A stretch of DNA of 64,000 nucleotides from Echinometra lucunter (taxonomy: Eukaryota > Echinodermata > Echinoidea > Camarodonta > Echinometridae): assembly GCA_029962745.1 (NCBI GenBank), contig CM057154.1, forward strand, positions 32,612,424 to 32,676,423. The letters run 5' to 3'. Shown here piece by piece: positions 13,078 to 25,249 of this stretch. Made by a program: the position numbers and the translations under genes. The stretch's first letter is position 1, and each line of letters starts with the position of its first letter. The notes below the pieces were generated by a model that worked only from the letters and a program-made list of their open reading frames with translations, searched no databases and was not told where the DNA came from.

Positions 13078-13466
13078 CTCATCCTTGCTTCCGCTTCCCT
13101 CAGTAAAAACATCCCCTTGATTAGAATCGTCTGTTCCAAACAAGAACTGTCTCTTCAACTCAGCTGCAGTTGGACTCTTCAACTCTGCCGCACCAGTAGG
13201 GGTGCTGGAAGCAAGAGGAGTGGAGGGGCTGGCTGTCTTGCTCCTGAAATCCAGGGGGCTCTCAGGCGGGGTTTTGTAAGGCAGTGGGGTCGGGGGAGTG
13301 GAGGGAGGGGTACCATATATTGATTTCTTCTGCTCTGAGGAAGAATTGAGAGAGGATTCCTCTGTGATGCTGCCATTATACGGAGAAGATGAAGAAGATT
13401 TCTGTTGCCATGGTGATTTAGGAGTTGATGGAGAGGATGGGGAGTAACCACCATATCTTCCCTGGC
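13078..13466 (-). CDS. Smoothelin-like exon 10: Pro/Ser-rich region
   Basis: A 389-nt exon, entering in phase 1 and leaving in phase 0. The acceptor is TTCAAATCTAACAG before 13466 and the donor AAGGATGAG/GTTAGT after 13078. The first Gly codon completes across the junction, then QGRYGGYSPSSPSTPKSPW. It has many SP and TP sites and a proline-rich stretch (TPPSTPPTPLPYKTPPESP) resembling SH3/EVH1-binding sequence. After it come ELKSPTAAELKRQFLFG and a short acidic end, GSGSKDE. The next exon, in phase 0, should lie below 13078, and the calponin-homology exons should follow. Confidence 0.78.
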
Positions 13467-15063
13467 CTGTTAGATTTGAAAGGAAAAGCATAAAAAACAT
13501 TTAATCATGATTATCATAAACATAACAATGGATTACCAGATAACCAGATTAAATTAAACCAGTTGTAGGACTATCTGAAAATATTCAAATCCACAATTAA
13601 TCACGAACTGCAAAGATGGCCTTCAATGTAATCACCTGACATTTTACAATTTGATTTTAGATTCATCAATCATTGTCTTGTTACACTAAAAGTTTTTGTT
13701 ACTATAAGGTATGTGAAGCTTTCCTTTTTCTTTTTTTTTTCTTTGTTTTTATAAACTTCGCTTCTTTACATTTTGAAAACATGTTTTGTATGCGTGATAT
13801 ACATATACATATATTTTTTTTCTTTTTTAAAATTGAAATAGCACATAATAATCTCAAACTAAATAAGCTTTCAGGAAAAAATGTAAATACTAATGAAAAA
13901 TTATTTTTAACTTTGTGGTACACAGTTCTGCTGGTATACACAATGAGATGGAAAAAATGCTGAACAAAACATACAGATGCCCAATGTGCTCCTATGACTA
14001 TCCAACAAGGAATACAAGATGGCAGCATACTAATCAACCATCATCACCATTATCTTTTAAGGGGCTTTCACACATCGCCGGTTTAGATGGCGGTTCATGG
14101 CGCTACGGCAATCCGCCGTGCTCCATCAAAGACCGTACACAAACCTTGGTCATTCGTCACCAATCCGTGATGATCCCCAAGAACCGCGATAGACCGCCCA
14201 AATAATTAAACATGTTCAATTTTCATGGCGGTCTTGGCGGTTTGAAATGGATAATGTTTGCAATGCTATGGACCGTCTTCACAACACCGTTCACCATGTA
14301 AAAAATGTCAGCCTCCGTGTTGGCACTGCAAGGTCTGTGATAACACTGCCATGATCTGCCAGTCATATCACAGCAACAAAATGAACGGTTCAACCAATTT
14401 CAGCCTGTGTTGAAAGCTCCATGTTGATTCCGCCGCCTTCCGGGGATGCTCTGTGGCTTTTCGCCAAAGCCAAAGTCTGTGTTACTGCCGCGTTAAATCG
14501 TGTTGGTGCCATGTTCGCATCGTGTTGAGAACGTGTTCACGAGGCCTTCCGCCATTGTTTGGTAATGGTTCACAGCAGTTCTCAAACCACTGTGAACTGC
14601 CATCTAAACCAGCTATGTGTGAAAGCCCCTTTAGCACTGGAGTCATTCATGCTTATGCATGATCCATCATGGTTTACAACAACTGAACAGTAGATGGCAG
14701 TATAGCATTTATTTCTTCTTGCTCCTTCAAGTGGATATATCTTTATCATGCTCAACAATGACAACCAGTAAAAATTAGATGGCATGAAAAATAGAGCCTA
14801 TTATTTAAGAAAACAGATATTTCAAGACACAATGAATCCTCATTCAAAGCTTAAAAAGTTCTTCAGAATCTGAATTGAGAAGATATTAGTCATATCCTAT
14901 TATTCCTGTTCATTATCTTTAATACTAAAATTTTATGTGTTTAAGAAACATGGGAACGCATTATGACTAGATTATAAGCAAAACCACGTATAACAGTGTT
15001 CATACTTTGAAAGTAAATGAAATGAAATACTATTGTAGGCCTACTGATATTACAAGAACATAC
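13467..15063 (-). other. Intron between exons 9 and 10
   Basis: 1597 bp; GTATGT start and CTAACAG end on the minus strand. It contains the Harbinger-like MITE at 14060-14630. Otherwise AT-rich with nothing recognised. Confidence 0.75.
14060..14630. mobile_element. Harbinger-like MITE
   Basis: 571 bp with long inverted ends: AGGGGCTTTCACACA on the left and TGTGTGAAAGCCCCT on the right, and similarity continuing inward (GGTTTAGATGGCGGTTCA against TGAACTGCCATCTAAACC). Flanked by TTA on both sides, a 3-bp target duplication typical of PIF/Harbinger. GC-richer than the surrounding intron. Internal GGCGGT repeats. No transposase. Confidence 0.82.
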
Positions 15064-16137
15064 CTGCATTATTGTTGCTGTTATCGTTCGATGCACTGAA
15101 CTTCTCTCTAAGGGCAGCAAACTTGCTTCCAGAGACAACATTCTTAAATGATCTAGCTGGCGCAGAACTAGTAGGACTAGTATCATCATCTGGTCTGGGT
15201 CTGTTGTTTAGGAACTTATTCCTCTTTGCCTGCAAAGATGATACTGCACTCTCACTTCTCTTGACCGATGTCGTGGTCTTCTTTGGCGTCGGAATGGCAT
15301 TGTCATCACGAGCCTTGTGAAACCTGAAGGGATGACCAAAGTTTCTTGGAATGGTAGGAGTGGTGGAAGTACCCGGTGAACTAATACTTGTCATAGGTTT
15401 GTCTGTAGAATGCCCTCTAGAGTCTGTTTTATTTACAGAAAGTACTGCACCATCTTGGCTGTCCTCACCAACAGGACTACTGGCCTTTTGCGATGGTCCA
15501 CTGGAAGAGTTGCTTAAGTTTGAGCTCTCTGATCGGCCTCTCTCACTTATCTTGGGGGCAACCTCGATGACAGAAGATATATTTTCTGAGGTCGATGTCG
15601 ATGGGGATGTGGAATTTGAGATGGGGAATGTGGTGGTGGATGTGACAGGGGAATGTAGGCTCACGGTGATCTTGGAAGATGCTGTTGTGGGACTGTCTTT
15701 GACCTTGCTGATATTGTCCACATCTTGTGAACTTGATACAATCTTGTCCACCTCTGGGGCCTTGATCTCTTCACTCTCAAGAGATGATGATGATGATGAT
15801 GAGGATGATGTCTGACCTTCAGATGATGATGGTTCTTTATTGTCCTCATCCCCCTCTTTCTGCTTTTCCATCAAACCACTCTCCTCATCTTCCTTCTTTG
15901 GTACTTCTGCAGCGATTTTTAGATCCTTCACTTCTAACTTTGATTCTACCGCTAGGTTTTCAACAGTCCTCGACATCAAGTTCGCATTATTTTCATTTTT
16001 ATTGTCTACCTTATTCACAGTATCCCTCTTCTCCAACCCAGCTTCATCCTTGATGACGATATCATGGACAGTCTCACCCTTGACAGCCTGGCTCACAGAA
16101 GATGATTCCTCCTGGCTGACATTTCTCTGAGTCTCTA
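15064..16137 (-). CDS. Smoothelin-like exon 9: long Ser/Thr/acidic region with basic tail
   Basis: A 1074-nt exon, phase 1 at both ends. The acceptor is CTAATTCATTTACAG before 16137 and the donor AATGCAG/GTATGT after 15064. It begins VETQRNVSQEESSSVSQAV and carries acidic Lys/Glu stretches (KVDNKNENNANLM; EVPKKEDEESGLMEKQ), a 10-Ser run, then Ser/Thr/Pro-rich sequence. The last 90 residues are more ordered and basic: NFGHPFRFHKARDD, a PTPKKTT motif, SSLQAKRNKFLNNRPRPDDD and FKNVVSGSKFAALREKFSAS. The last looks like a short conserved actin- or partner-binding motif, but I do not recognise it with certainty. Skipping this exon would keep the frame. Confidence 0.8.
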
Positions 16138-18682
16138 CTGTAAATGAATTAGGAAAGTATGAGAAACAATAAATGAATGTGAAATTTAATGTTAAACGCA
16201 ATGTACATTTAATACTTCAATATTTTATTTCTAATGGAGCGTATCTTGGCAATGTATGCAAAATCTTCATCTTCAAACCTGAATCTACTGACAGATATGG
16301 AAAGCATCTCAATTGAAAGCTTGAACACTCACAAGAAATAACATGAAGTCATTCAAGCTGTGGACCACTGTAAGGATATTAACCCATTCGTGACAGGAAT
16401 CATTTAAAACCTAATTTGATCAGCTTTTATTCTTCAAATTGGCAACACCAACATTTTTCTTTTACTGCTACATTTTTCTTATAAAACATCATGTATTTGA
16501 AATAAATATAAATTGACAGAATGTATGATGAGAAGTCATAAAGTTGCAAGTTTGCAGGGAAAAACGGTAATTTTAACATTTTCATTGCATTGCCAATTTT
16601 AAGGATTTTAATGCTTATTTTCCTTTAAAAAAATTTCAGCATCAAACAACAAATATTGATGGAACGAAAATGGGCACAATATGTGTAGATTTTTTTTGCT
16701 CTTTCTGCTCATGTATTTGGTATGATATTTAGGGCTCTGAATCAAAAGTTATTAGACAAAACCACATAATGTGGACCATCTGTCACGAATGGGTTAAATA
16801 ATAACATTTTAATGTTGTTATTGTTCTCTCTCTCTCTCTCTCTCTCTTTATCACAATTCCATTGGCTTGCCACGCAGTTAAGAAAACTCTCAGTGCAATA
16901 AATAAAAACTAATTATGTGATGAATCGTGTAACACTCGGAAGTAACTTGATCATGAAAACGACAATATGAAAGGAATTCTATGAACAGGAGACTTGGTAC
17001 GTCTTCCTCAAATAATTACAAGGCCACCTCACTATACTCATGTAATCACTGACCACGGAACACCATTGTTAAAAAATACTTTTATGGAAAGGTTCTCTCC
17101 TATTACTAGAAGGTTCTTGATCAACACAAAACAATAAATAACAGAGAGGTTAATCTTAGAAAGATCTGAAATTGAGAGACTTTTCTACCTCTGGAATGAA
17201 ACCTTGTTACATAGTTTGAGAATGAGTGAGGTGATCAGGTGTAAAATTGTTTAGTTTTTTTTTTCTTCAGTTTGGGCTTTCATGCCTGCTCTATTTTCTC
17301 CAGTCTACTATGTATCTTTTCATTTAGTTCAGATGACATGATCAATACCAAAGAAAAGAAAGGACAAAAGGTACCACTGAAGACAGAATAATATAAGTTA
17401 ATTTGGAACTGACTACAGCTAGAGTTAATGAATGATGATGTATGGATGATGTAAGAGACAAATCCCCTCCCCTACCCCTCAAAAATGGAGAAGATCAAGG
17501 TGAGATGATGATAACATTTTTCTGCTTACTGGGAAATATTGCAACTGATTGTATTTCATTGAATCATCATCCACACCACAACTTCCAGCAAAACCACATC
17601 CACTACCAATACTAAAATCATCAACATGGAAGTATGCTAATCATGAGAGAACAACTACCAACAAATGCTATTTACTGAATTAAACTGAATCGAATGGTTC
17701 CACAAAATAATTATCTAGATTAAGCCATCACCATGAAAATGGTCAATTTCCATTCTAGTATCACTGAATTTTAAGCTTCTGCAAGACTCATTATCAGGAA
17801 CAACACCTTTATCTTTGTTATGATCTGTGTAGATCCTTACAGGCATTAACTTGCATAGAGTTAAGACCCTGTGGTTGGCAACAGATACTATGATCTTTAA
17901 AAAACTTCAGCTTATGCTGTCATCTAATTATCTTTTTATCCTGATGCATTGTGTGGGCCATAAATTCTGAATAAGAGACATTACAAGGGTGGTGTAAATA
18001 GTTTCCTGTGGCTAAGAATCTTTCATTCAAAAATTGATACATCCTTGAAATCAAAATAACAAAACACTTCTAAAAGTACCACACCACTCAATGAATTGTA
18101 TTTACAGGATATCAAAATGCCACAATGACCAATTATCATATAAAAAAACCCTTAGTGGTCATCATTTTCTTTGACAATATTTTGATTACAGCAATTTGGT
18201 TTTATTGCATCTGTAGGAGGTCACCTTTTATCCACTCCACTGATTAATTTGGTCAACATTTGTAAACATATTTACAGAAAAGTCTTTAATGGTATATTTG
18301 TCAAATGTCATTACTTTGCCCTTTGACATTTCAACTGCTTTCTCACTTTGTTTTCACTTCTTTTCACTAAAAACATTACTTAAGACATTGAGAAGTGATA
18401 TATTACATCTCAAACTAATCACTGGAATTTAAAGAATCAATTAAAATGGGAAAAGAAGAGAAAGAAGTATCTACATATCTTTCCCTTTTCCTTTCTATAT
18501 TTTGGACTTCATCATTCTCTATCAGCTTTTGGGATCACTGAACTCTTTCATTTTGATTTTAATTTTCCCAATATTTAGCTCTCTTTACTGTGTGTGATTC
18601 ATTACAGCAATGATTTTTATTTTTCTCTCTTCTTTTCGGTTTTTCTAATAACATGGTTATTTCTTAATTCTTCAGTCCTTAC
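16138..18682 (-). other. Intron between exons 8 and 9
   Basis: 2545 bp; GTAAGG start and TTTACAG end. It contains the second family-2 MITE and a TC microsatellite (16824-16847). Nothing else recognised. Confidence 0.75.
16383..16793 (+). mobile_element. TTAA-flanked MITE, family 2, copy 2 (piggyBac-like)
   Basis: 411 bp between TTAA sites, with ends CCCATTCGTGACAG and CTGTCACGAATGGG. The inner sequence matches the copy at 4411-4819 in opposite orientation across its whole length, with scattered substitutions. Confidence 0.82.
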
Positions 18683-18745
18683 CTTTCTTTTCTTCCATCG
18701 CTTCTGCTTTGGCAGATTCATTGGCAAGTTGACTGGCCTTCAGTT
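18683..18745 (-). CDS. Smoothelin-like exon 8: charged helix
   Basis: A 63-nt exon with acceptor GTTTTTTTCCAG before 18745 and donor AAGAAAG/GTAAGG after 18683, phase 1 at both ends. It encodes LKASQLANESAKAEAMEEKK, a continuous alanine- and charge-rich helix following on from exon 7. Because both ends are phase 1, it can be skipped without shifting the frame and is a candidate cassette exon. Confidence 0.72.
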
Positions 18746-19109
18746 CTGGAAAAAAACATTAAGATTTGATTGAATAATGTTGACTCATTTGCTATACTTA
18801 TTTATTTCAAAGCTTATCACCTGTTTGATAAAACTAACATTTCCCTTGAAATATACTTTGTGATCCTCGTAAAAAGGAAATGTACTTTGTTGTGACTTGT
18901 AATATAATTCAAATGGCATCATCAAGCAAAACAGCACCTAAATTTTGTTTTCAATTTTTTTAGATCTGCATCCCCATTTAGCACAGTGACAATATTCCTT
19001 GTTATTCTATGGTACTACATTATAAAAGCCCATATCAGTTCTTCTCAAAATCAATCTCTCACGGGGAAAGAATAAAAAGTATAAATGAAAGACAAATCTT
19101 AAGACTTAC
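18746..19109 (-). other. Intron between exons 7 and 8
   Basis: 364 bp; GTAAGT to TTTCCAG. Nothing recognised in it. Confidence 0.72.
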
Positions 19110-19158
19110 GAGCTCTTCTTCTCATTGCTTCCTTGAGTCCTTTGGGTTTTCTCTTCTC
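19110..19158 (-). CDS. Smoothelin-like exon 7: basic helix
   Basis: A 49-nt exon with a strong acceptor (TTTATCTTACAG) and donor (GCTC/GTAAGT). It enters in phase 0 and leaves in phase 1, encoding EKRKPKGLKEAMRRRA. A short Lys/Arg-rich helix of this kind precedes the calponin-homology domain in vertebrate smoothelins, but the resemblance is general. Phase agrees with both neighbours, and the trailing C completes Gln (CAA) with the next exon. Confidence 0.72.
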
Positions 19159-19884
19159 CTGTAAGATAAATAACATAAAAAGCTGACATAATCTGAGAAT
19201 TGGTTACAGAAAAATTGTAGATTACTGAGGTTGTTACAGCATACTTTGAAAAGACTTATGAGGGGAAAAAAAAGATTAAACAATCATGGCATACCCAATC
19301 AGTTAAGAGTATGATCATAAAGCATTTTCTTGGAACGTGATGGTCATGATGATGGTAGTTAGAACAATGAAAAGAAGAGAAATGCATGGCTATGAAGCAT
19401 CAAAGAAGCAGTATATCCTTTTATCGACTTGGTTTTAATGAAAGGCATTCATCTGCTTTCTTTTAATTACTGAAGAATTGTGTGCATGTGTGTGTGTGTG
19501 TGTGAGGGAATCATATGTATCGTAGCTTGTAGTTATATGTAGTTGGACGATTGTTCGTTTGTTTTTTCTTCTAGGGAATGATCAGGGGAGCCATGACCCT
19601 CTTGTCTACACCTGTGGGAACCATCCACAGTCAAACATGTCTTCTTGGCCACCTCTCTATGAAGGTTGCCTCTCGAAACTGGTTACCCTTCAAAGGTGAC
19701 CCTTCTACATAGGTTCTGCAACACATATTTTCTCTGTGAATAATATTCCCTCTGACAGAAAATACAAGTTCCAGAAGCTGTATAGAAACGCCACATGTCC
19801 TCTATAGTTTTACATTTTCATAGTTTTCACTGGGTTTGCCATATGGACAGGCATGACTAGTTTTCTGATACTTAAGATCTTCAC
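19159..19884 (-). other. Intron between exons 6 and 7
   Basis: 726 bp; GTGAAG to CTTACAG. A short TG repeat near 19.48 kb. Nothing else recognised. Confidence 0.7.
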
Positions 19885-20046
19885 CTTTCTTTGACCTGTG
19901 ACCTCATCCAGCTCTGAAGATGACCCTGACGATGATGTGCCTGACGATGAGGAGGAAGATGATGATTGTGAAGGTGATGAGGATGATGATGATGAAGATT
20001 CCTCTAATTCAGGCTTGATTTTCTTCACTACTGGGCTTGGTTTTGT
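19885..20046 (-). CDS. Smoothelin-like exon 6: Ser-rich with basic ends
   Basis: A 162-nt exon (54 codons), phase 0 at both ends. I chose the acceptor TTTCTCTCAAG before 20046. An alternative AG 12 bases upstream would add V-S-L-K. The donor is GAAAG/GTGAAG after 19885. A weaker in-phase donor after 19903 would shorten the exon by six codons. It encodes TKPSPVVKKIKPELEE, then a Ser run interrupted by Pro/Gln/Gly, then ELDEVTGQRK. The basic ends read well into the Lys/Arg-rich next exon. Low complexity limits what can be said about function. Confidence 0.68.
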
Positions 20047-20339
20047 CTTGAGAGAAACCTTAATGAATGAAAGATACTTTGATATGTCTGTCCAGAAAAT
20101 TCAGATCAACAAATACATCAAATTTTTAAGTGTAAATAGCTGTATTACCAATTATTACACCAGCTTTTGTTAAGGAAAAAAAGTCTATTTATAAATTTAG
20201 TGTGGTTTGTCATGATTTTAGGAAAGAAAAACATTGAATGGCAGGGTAACTTTACATTTTTACTAAATCTTACCTTAATTTATTCTTACCATAACTTATA
20301 GAATTTTAGTGATATTCCAATTGTATAGGCCTACATATT

Positions 20340-20452
20340 GCAAGTGTGTTGTTTTTATTTTCAAAGCTGTACAATTGTCTCAGTTCAGCCATTTGGCTGC
20401 CTTAACACGTTACAATAAACCTTGAATTGAAAATTGAAATTGAAATTGAACT
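20340..20452 (+). mobile_element. Possible 3' end of a non-LTR retrotransposon
   Basis: An AATAAA-containing end followed by a short A/T-rich microsatellite tail (TTGAAA units). Many invertebrate non-LTR elements end this way. Only the tail is recognisable; no reverse-transcriptase sequence. Confidence 0.35.
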
Positions 20453-20547
20453 ATCAAATTCAACAGCTAGGTTTAATTGCATAAATGATGTACTTTCAAA
20501 CAGGAATAATAATGTATTTTTATCAGAAGCAATACATCTTCAGTTTG

Positions 20548-20604
20548 GAGCCAGAAGGGTGTCTAGTCTGTATGAAATGATATGGGTTAAGGCCCTTCTG
20601 GCTC
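20548..20604. repeat. Hairpin family, copy A
   Basis: Exact 12-base arms GAGCCAGAAGGG and CCCTTCTGGCTC enclose a loop of about 33 bases. The loop (GAAATGATATGGGTTAA) closely matches copy B at 29843-29907 (AAAATGATATGAGTTAA), so they are true relatives, as is the AGACGA just beyond the right arm. Confidence 0.75.
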
Positions 20605-22113
20605 AGAACAGACGATATGTACTGAAATTGTAGTAATTTATCACATGTCCAGCATCAATGATCCATAATTATTGTTCTAGGTAAATGGCATCACAATTTT
20701 CCATAAAATGCATTTGCATGGCTTTCTTTTTTAACTCACCGGCTTCCCTTTCATCTAAATTAACCTCTATCACCATTCAAAGAAAACATTTTACAGCCAT
20801 CCCTACTTCTCTCTTCTCTTTAAGACACATCACTCAATATCAAGATCACATTCACATCTAGAAAAATAAATGACTAATTACATTATGGCAAATTTAGAAA
20901 ATGTTTGCATGGTACATGCCAAATTGTTGGATACTGTTTCAGGTGGGGTTTCATTTGAAATAATAGATATGAAAAGGAAACTGGAATGACTACATTGCAA
21001 TGTCCTTCAACTAATTTTCTCATTTATTTTCTCCTCACTTTTTCACAAAGAAGGGTTGGGAGACAGGTAGAAATTCAAAAGGGAAGTTAGGAACTACTAA
21101 GCTTCTTTCAACAGAGGAAATATTACAGTATATGCTATTTTTATCATTTGAAGGTGGAAACTTTCATTTGGAATTGGATACTAGCAATTTTGTCTGGTAT
21201 TCTGCTACAAGATTAAACCAACTCCTTGCTTAAACCAAACAACTTACTTAAGAGAAAATGAATATTGATACAAATGTTTATTTTCCTTTATCTGGAGCTT
21301 TTTCCGCTTTAATAGAAGAATTTTCTCGTTTGGAGAAGCAGATAATGAATAATGCCTCTGAGGAAAACCTGAAGGCTACTTGCAAGGCTAAACGTGCAAG
21401 GGACATTTCTTTAGGACCAAGGGCAAACTCTAATTCCCATGTACTACGAACAGTTTGTTATTCCCTTTTATCAATACATTGTACATAGCTATCATATATA
21501 TAGAAAAATGATTAAAGGCAATCAATTTCAAAAAGGAAATAATCACAGCAAAGACCATTAGGAAATGACATTTCACACAGGGATACTGCTAAATACTGAT
21601 ACTGGGCCAAGAAAGAATATATCACTAGTCAAGTTCTTATGACTTTGCTCATATTGAAGGAGAGTGGGAGGGGGTACTAATATCAAGTGTGAAGAACATG
21701 ACTTGTATGTTTTAGAGATTTTTCATCGTTATAAGGATGAACACCTGCAACAAAGTATTTCTTGAAAATATCAAATTAAATTGAACATGAGACCCAGACA
21801 TGACTCACTTTATTAATTTCACCTGGTTAAAATCAGTTTACTTAGCTTACATGTATTTTGTAGAGTGTTTGGTAAATGTTCATAGAAAAATTTTAAAAGA
21901 ATATCTATTTTAAGAACATCTTTTTAAAATTATCAGTGAATAAAACAATCACTCAGCATTTCATTTGAAAAATAGCATGAATTGAAATCAAGTACAGGTC
22001 ATAAGCTCATTCATTAGAGCCTGAAATAGAAACTTTCAAGGTGAACTATTTCAAAGGAATGAACGGATACTGATACTCTGTAAGATAATGGGGCAGTAAA
22101 GAAATAGAAAGAA

Positions 22114-22172
<59 letters not shown>
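22114..22172. repeat. (GAT)n microsatellite
   Basis: About 19 GAT units within the intron between exons 5 and 6. Confidence 0.95.
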
Positions 22173-23316
22173 CATGAAAGTGATTTTGATGGCAATAGAT
22201 TCTAAAAAAAATACTTTAAAACACTATATGCATGTAATGTCATGCAGCAAAATGGATATATACAGCTGACAACCTTGCAACCCCCTTCATTTTCTAAATG
22301 ATTTCAAGATCATATTAAGCAAATTGAAGGATTTTCCTGTTTCCTCAATTAATCTCTTTCCCTTCAAGGTGTGCAAAGCCCCACCTGGTGGAGGCAAACT
22401 ACGCACCGATACTTGACGGGAAATAAGTCATCAGAAGAACTAGATTTCCATCCAGTTCAGATGTCACAAAGGCAAAGGGATAATATCACTTGACAGGTTT
22501 CTTTCCCTAAAAAGTTCTTGGAAATTCAAAGAATCATCCATGATCACCTTTTTTCAGGAATTTATGCCATTCATACTTATCTAAAGAGTAATTTCAAATG
22601 AGGCTTGCATGACTTCTTTTACATCACAAAGTGGGCAATTTTGAGGACACAATCTGTCGACATTACTACCACAATTCATTATAACTGTATAAAAGTCAGG
22701 GCCATTCTATATTTTACTAGGGTTTCTCTTTTCTGCTAATTTCTGACGGAGTCTGTTTTCCTTTTCAGCTTGTACCAAGTTGATCAACTGGTTACTTTCC
22801 TCTCATTCTGTCTACATCATGAATGGACTTTCTAATCAAATGGTGCAGGGTTGTCTAAACATTTTCAAGTCTCCAATGGCTCTGCTCTGTTGTAAGGTAT
22901 CTGTAGTGGGAAGGACCTTTCACAAGCAGTCTTCAAAATTAAAAACTTACAATGTCCAATTTAAAAGTGACCAATTCTGTATTCAGTTCTAAAAATTCTA
23001 ACTCACAGAAATAAATTTGATAAAAAATATATATATATATTTTTCAAATATTGCAGACTGGTCTTATCACTGTTCATATGATGACATAATTTTTCTTATT
23101 AAATAACAAATTTCATTCTACCAAAGTGGGTTCTCAATTCAAGGAATTTGTTTTTTATGACAATATTGATTGAAAAAAAATCATAAGGTTTACAGCTAAA
23201 TCAAACTTATTTGATATCATTTCTAAGTACAAAATGGTCCATTACACAGAAAATTCCTTTTTATAATACTTTTTTTCTTAACATGGATTCATAAAATGTC
23301 AAGTTATCTGACTGAC

Positions 23317-24072
23317 CTTTTCACTGGCCTGAGCACTGTCACATTTAGATGCCTCATCATCTGCATCCATTTCAACATCCTCCTGACTCTTGAGGACCGG
23401 TTCTGAACTGGATTCAGTTCCAGCTTCTTCCAACTTTGGGGTTTCTACCTTCTCTTTATCAGTGTCACTCCCTGTATCACTATGGCAACTACTTCCCTGT
23501 GATACTTCAGGGTCTTTCTCTACAGAGCCTCTCACATCCTCTGATTCAGGAAGAACAGATGACTTAGATAAGGAAGATGATGCGGTTATGGCGGATGGAA
23601 GTGTTGGTGATGGTGATGAAGATGAAGAAGAAGAAGATGATGATGATGTTGGTGAAGATGGTAAAATGGAAGAAGAAACAGGCAGCACTGATGCTTCTAC
23701 TTCATGCACAACCTCACTCTGTCCACTTACATCTTCAAAATCCCTGTTACTATTGGAAACACTAACTCTTTCCTCTGGAGCTGATGATATCCTTTCATCA
23801 TCAACTTTTGTGGGTTCTTTTGATGATGCTAGTGATGTTGGTAGTGATGAAGATTGTGGTGGTGAAGAAGAGAATGATTTATCTGTTCCACCATCACTTG
23901 TGTCTCCTCCGGCAAGTTTCTCTTTGTCTTCCTCTCTCTCTTTCTTTGAGTCATCCAAAAGAGATGGGGTTCCTTTCGCCTGTGGGTCTGCTCTAAGAAT
24001 CTCAGACGTCTTTCCAGAGCTTTTCCCCTCCTCTTCCCTGACTCCATGGTTCTTGAGAACAATGGCCCCATC
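23317..24072 (-). CDS. Smoothelin-like exon 5: acidic, serine-rich middle region
   Basis: A 756-nt exon of exactly 252 codons, phase 0 at both ends. The acceptor is CGTTCCATAG before 24072 and the donor GAAAAG/GTCAGT after 23317. It starts DGAIVLKNHGVREEEGKSSG and ends CDSAQASEKV up to the boundary. It is almost entirely Ser, Glu, Asp, Thr and Pro, with an early charged stretch (DDSKKEREEDKEK), a run of about 13 Ser near the middle and a late acidic block (EDVEMDADDEA). It is likely disordered and rich in potential phosphorylation sites. No domain is recognised. The complementary strand has a 299-codon open frame, a shadow produced by Asp/Glu/Ser codon use. Confidence 0.75.
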
Positions 24073-25249
24073 CTATGGAACGAAGAGAGAAACATTTCTA
24101 AATATCAAATCACCATTCATATTGATAAAAAGGATTACACAAATGCAGCAATACTATATTATCATCTCTCTTGCTCATGAGAATATCTATGACAACTTTA
24201 CATACTGGAGAGGATTATCAGAACACAGGCGGAATGTGGCAGACGCTAAGGTTGCATCGAACTTGACAGAGAACAAGGTTAAGTTCTGACGTAAGAAGAG
24301 GGATTATGTAGTATAAAATATATCACAACCAACTAACAAGATTCCCAATAAGACTTTTATTAGAGGATTAGGACTTACTGATCACATCTTAAAAGTACAA
24401 GTCTGCAATAGTCATAACCAAGTTAAATCTACTGTAAACAACCATTATTTCTTAATTTGGAAGGGTACTGAGTGAAATAGGAAAAGGTCAATAAGTTTTT
24501 ATTCGTCATTAGAGCCCCCCCCCCCCCCCCCCTTCCGATGCCACGTAGGAACTAAAAGGCATTAAGTAGGTTATATATGCAAGGCACTGGTAGTTAATGC
24601 CTTCCAGCTCTCAATATACAAAATCTGTGAGTGCAACACAGAATTCTAGTACATAATAAATGTGTAATATTTTTTTTTTAAAACCCCCACATACAGACAG
24701 ACATACAATCAAACAGACAAACCCAGGTATACGTCAGCCATGTGACCTCCAGACAGGTATCACATGACCAAAGGAATGTCATCTAATTGGATGGGATCAC
24801 TGAAATATGCTAACCTCTGTCACAACCATCAGACTGGCAGAAAGGTCATATGAGGTCATGATAACATTCTACTCCTTCAACTCCATAAATCTGATCTCTG
24901 TAACTAAATCTCAAGGTAATTATAACAGGTAGAGGTCATACTGTATACCAAATCTGATTATATCTAAAATATGGAACAAAACCCAAAATATATTTCATTT
25001 GCACAAAACATATCCTTGTAACAAATCCCAGAAATGGACATTCATTAAGGCAAAGCCTAAAAGAAATGTCAAAATAGAAATGGAGGTGTTGCTTTGTACT
25101 GATTGATCAAATCATATCTGTAAAGGCTAAACCTATCATGTTTTCTGTTTATTCAGAACTAAAAGGATGTTATAAATTCATATATATATTCAATGTTTAA
25201 TTGGGTTTGTAGCAGATAATAATGACAGATTCCAACAGTTTAAGGTTAA

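Larger units (their letters stand above)
20047..23316 (-). other. Intron between exons 5 and 6
   Basis: 3270 bp. It contains a retroelement-like tail near 20.35-20.45 kb, a hairpin-family copy and a GAT repeat. No exon recognised. Confidence 0.7.

Noticed and set aside
15351..15815. 154-codon plus-strand frame opposite exon 9
   Set aside because: Antisense shadow of a real low-complexity exon.
23390..24289. 299-codon plus-strand frame opposite exon 5
   Set aside because: Antisense shadow of Ser/Asp/Glu codons. The minus strand has matching splice sites and phase.
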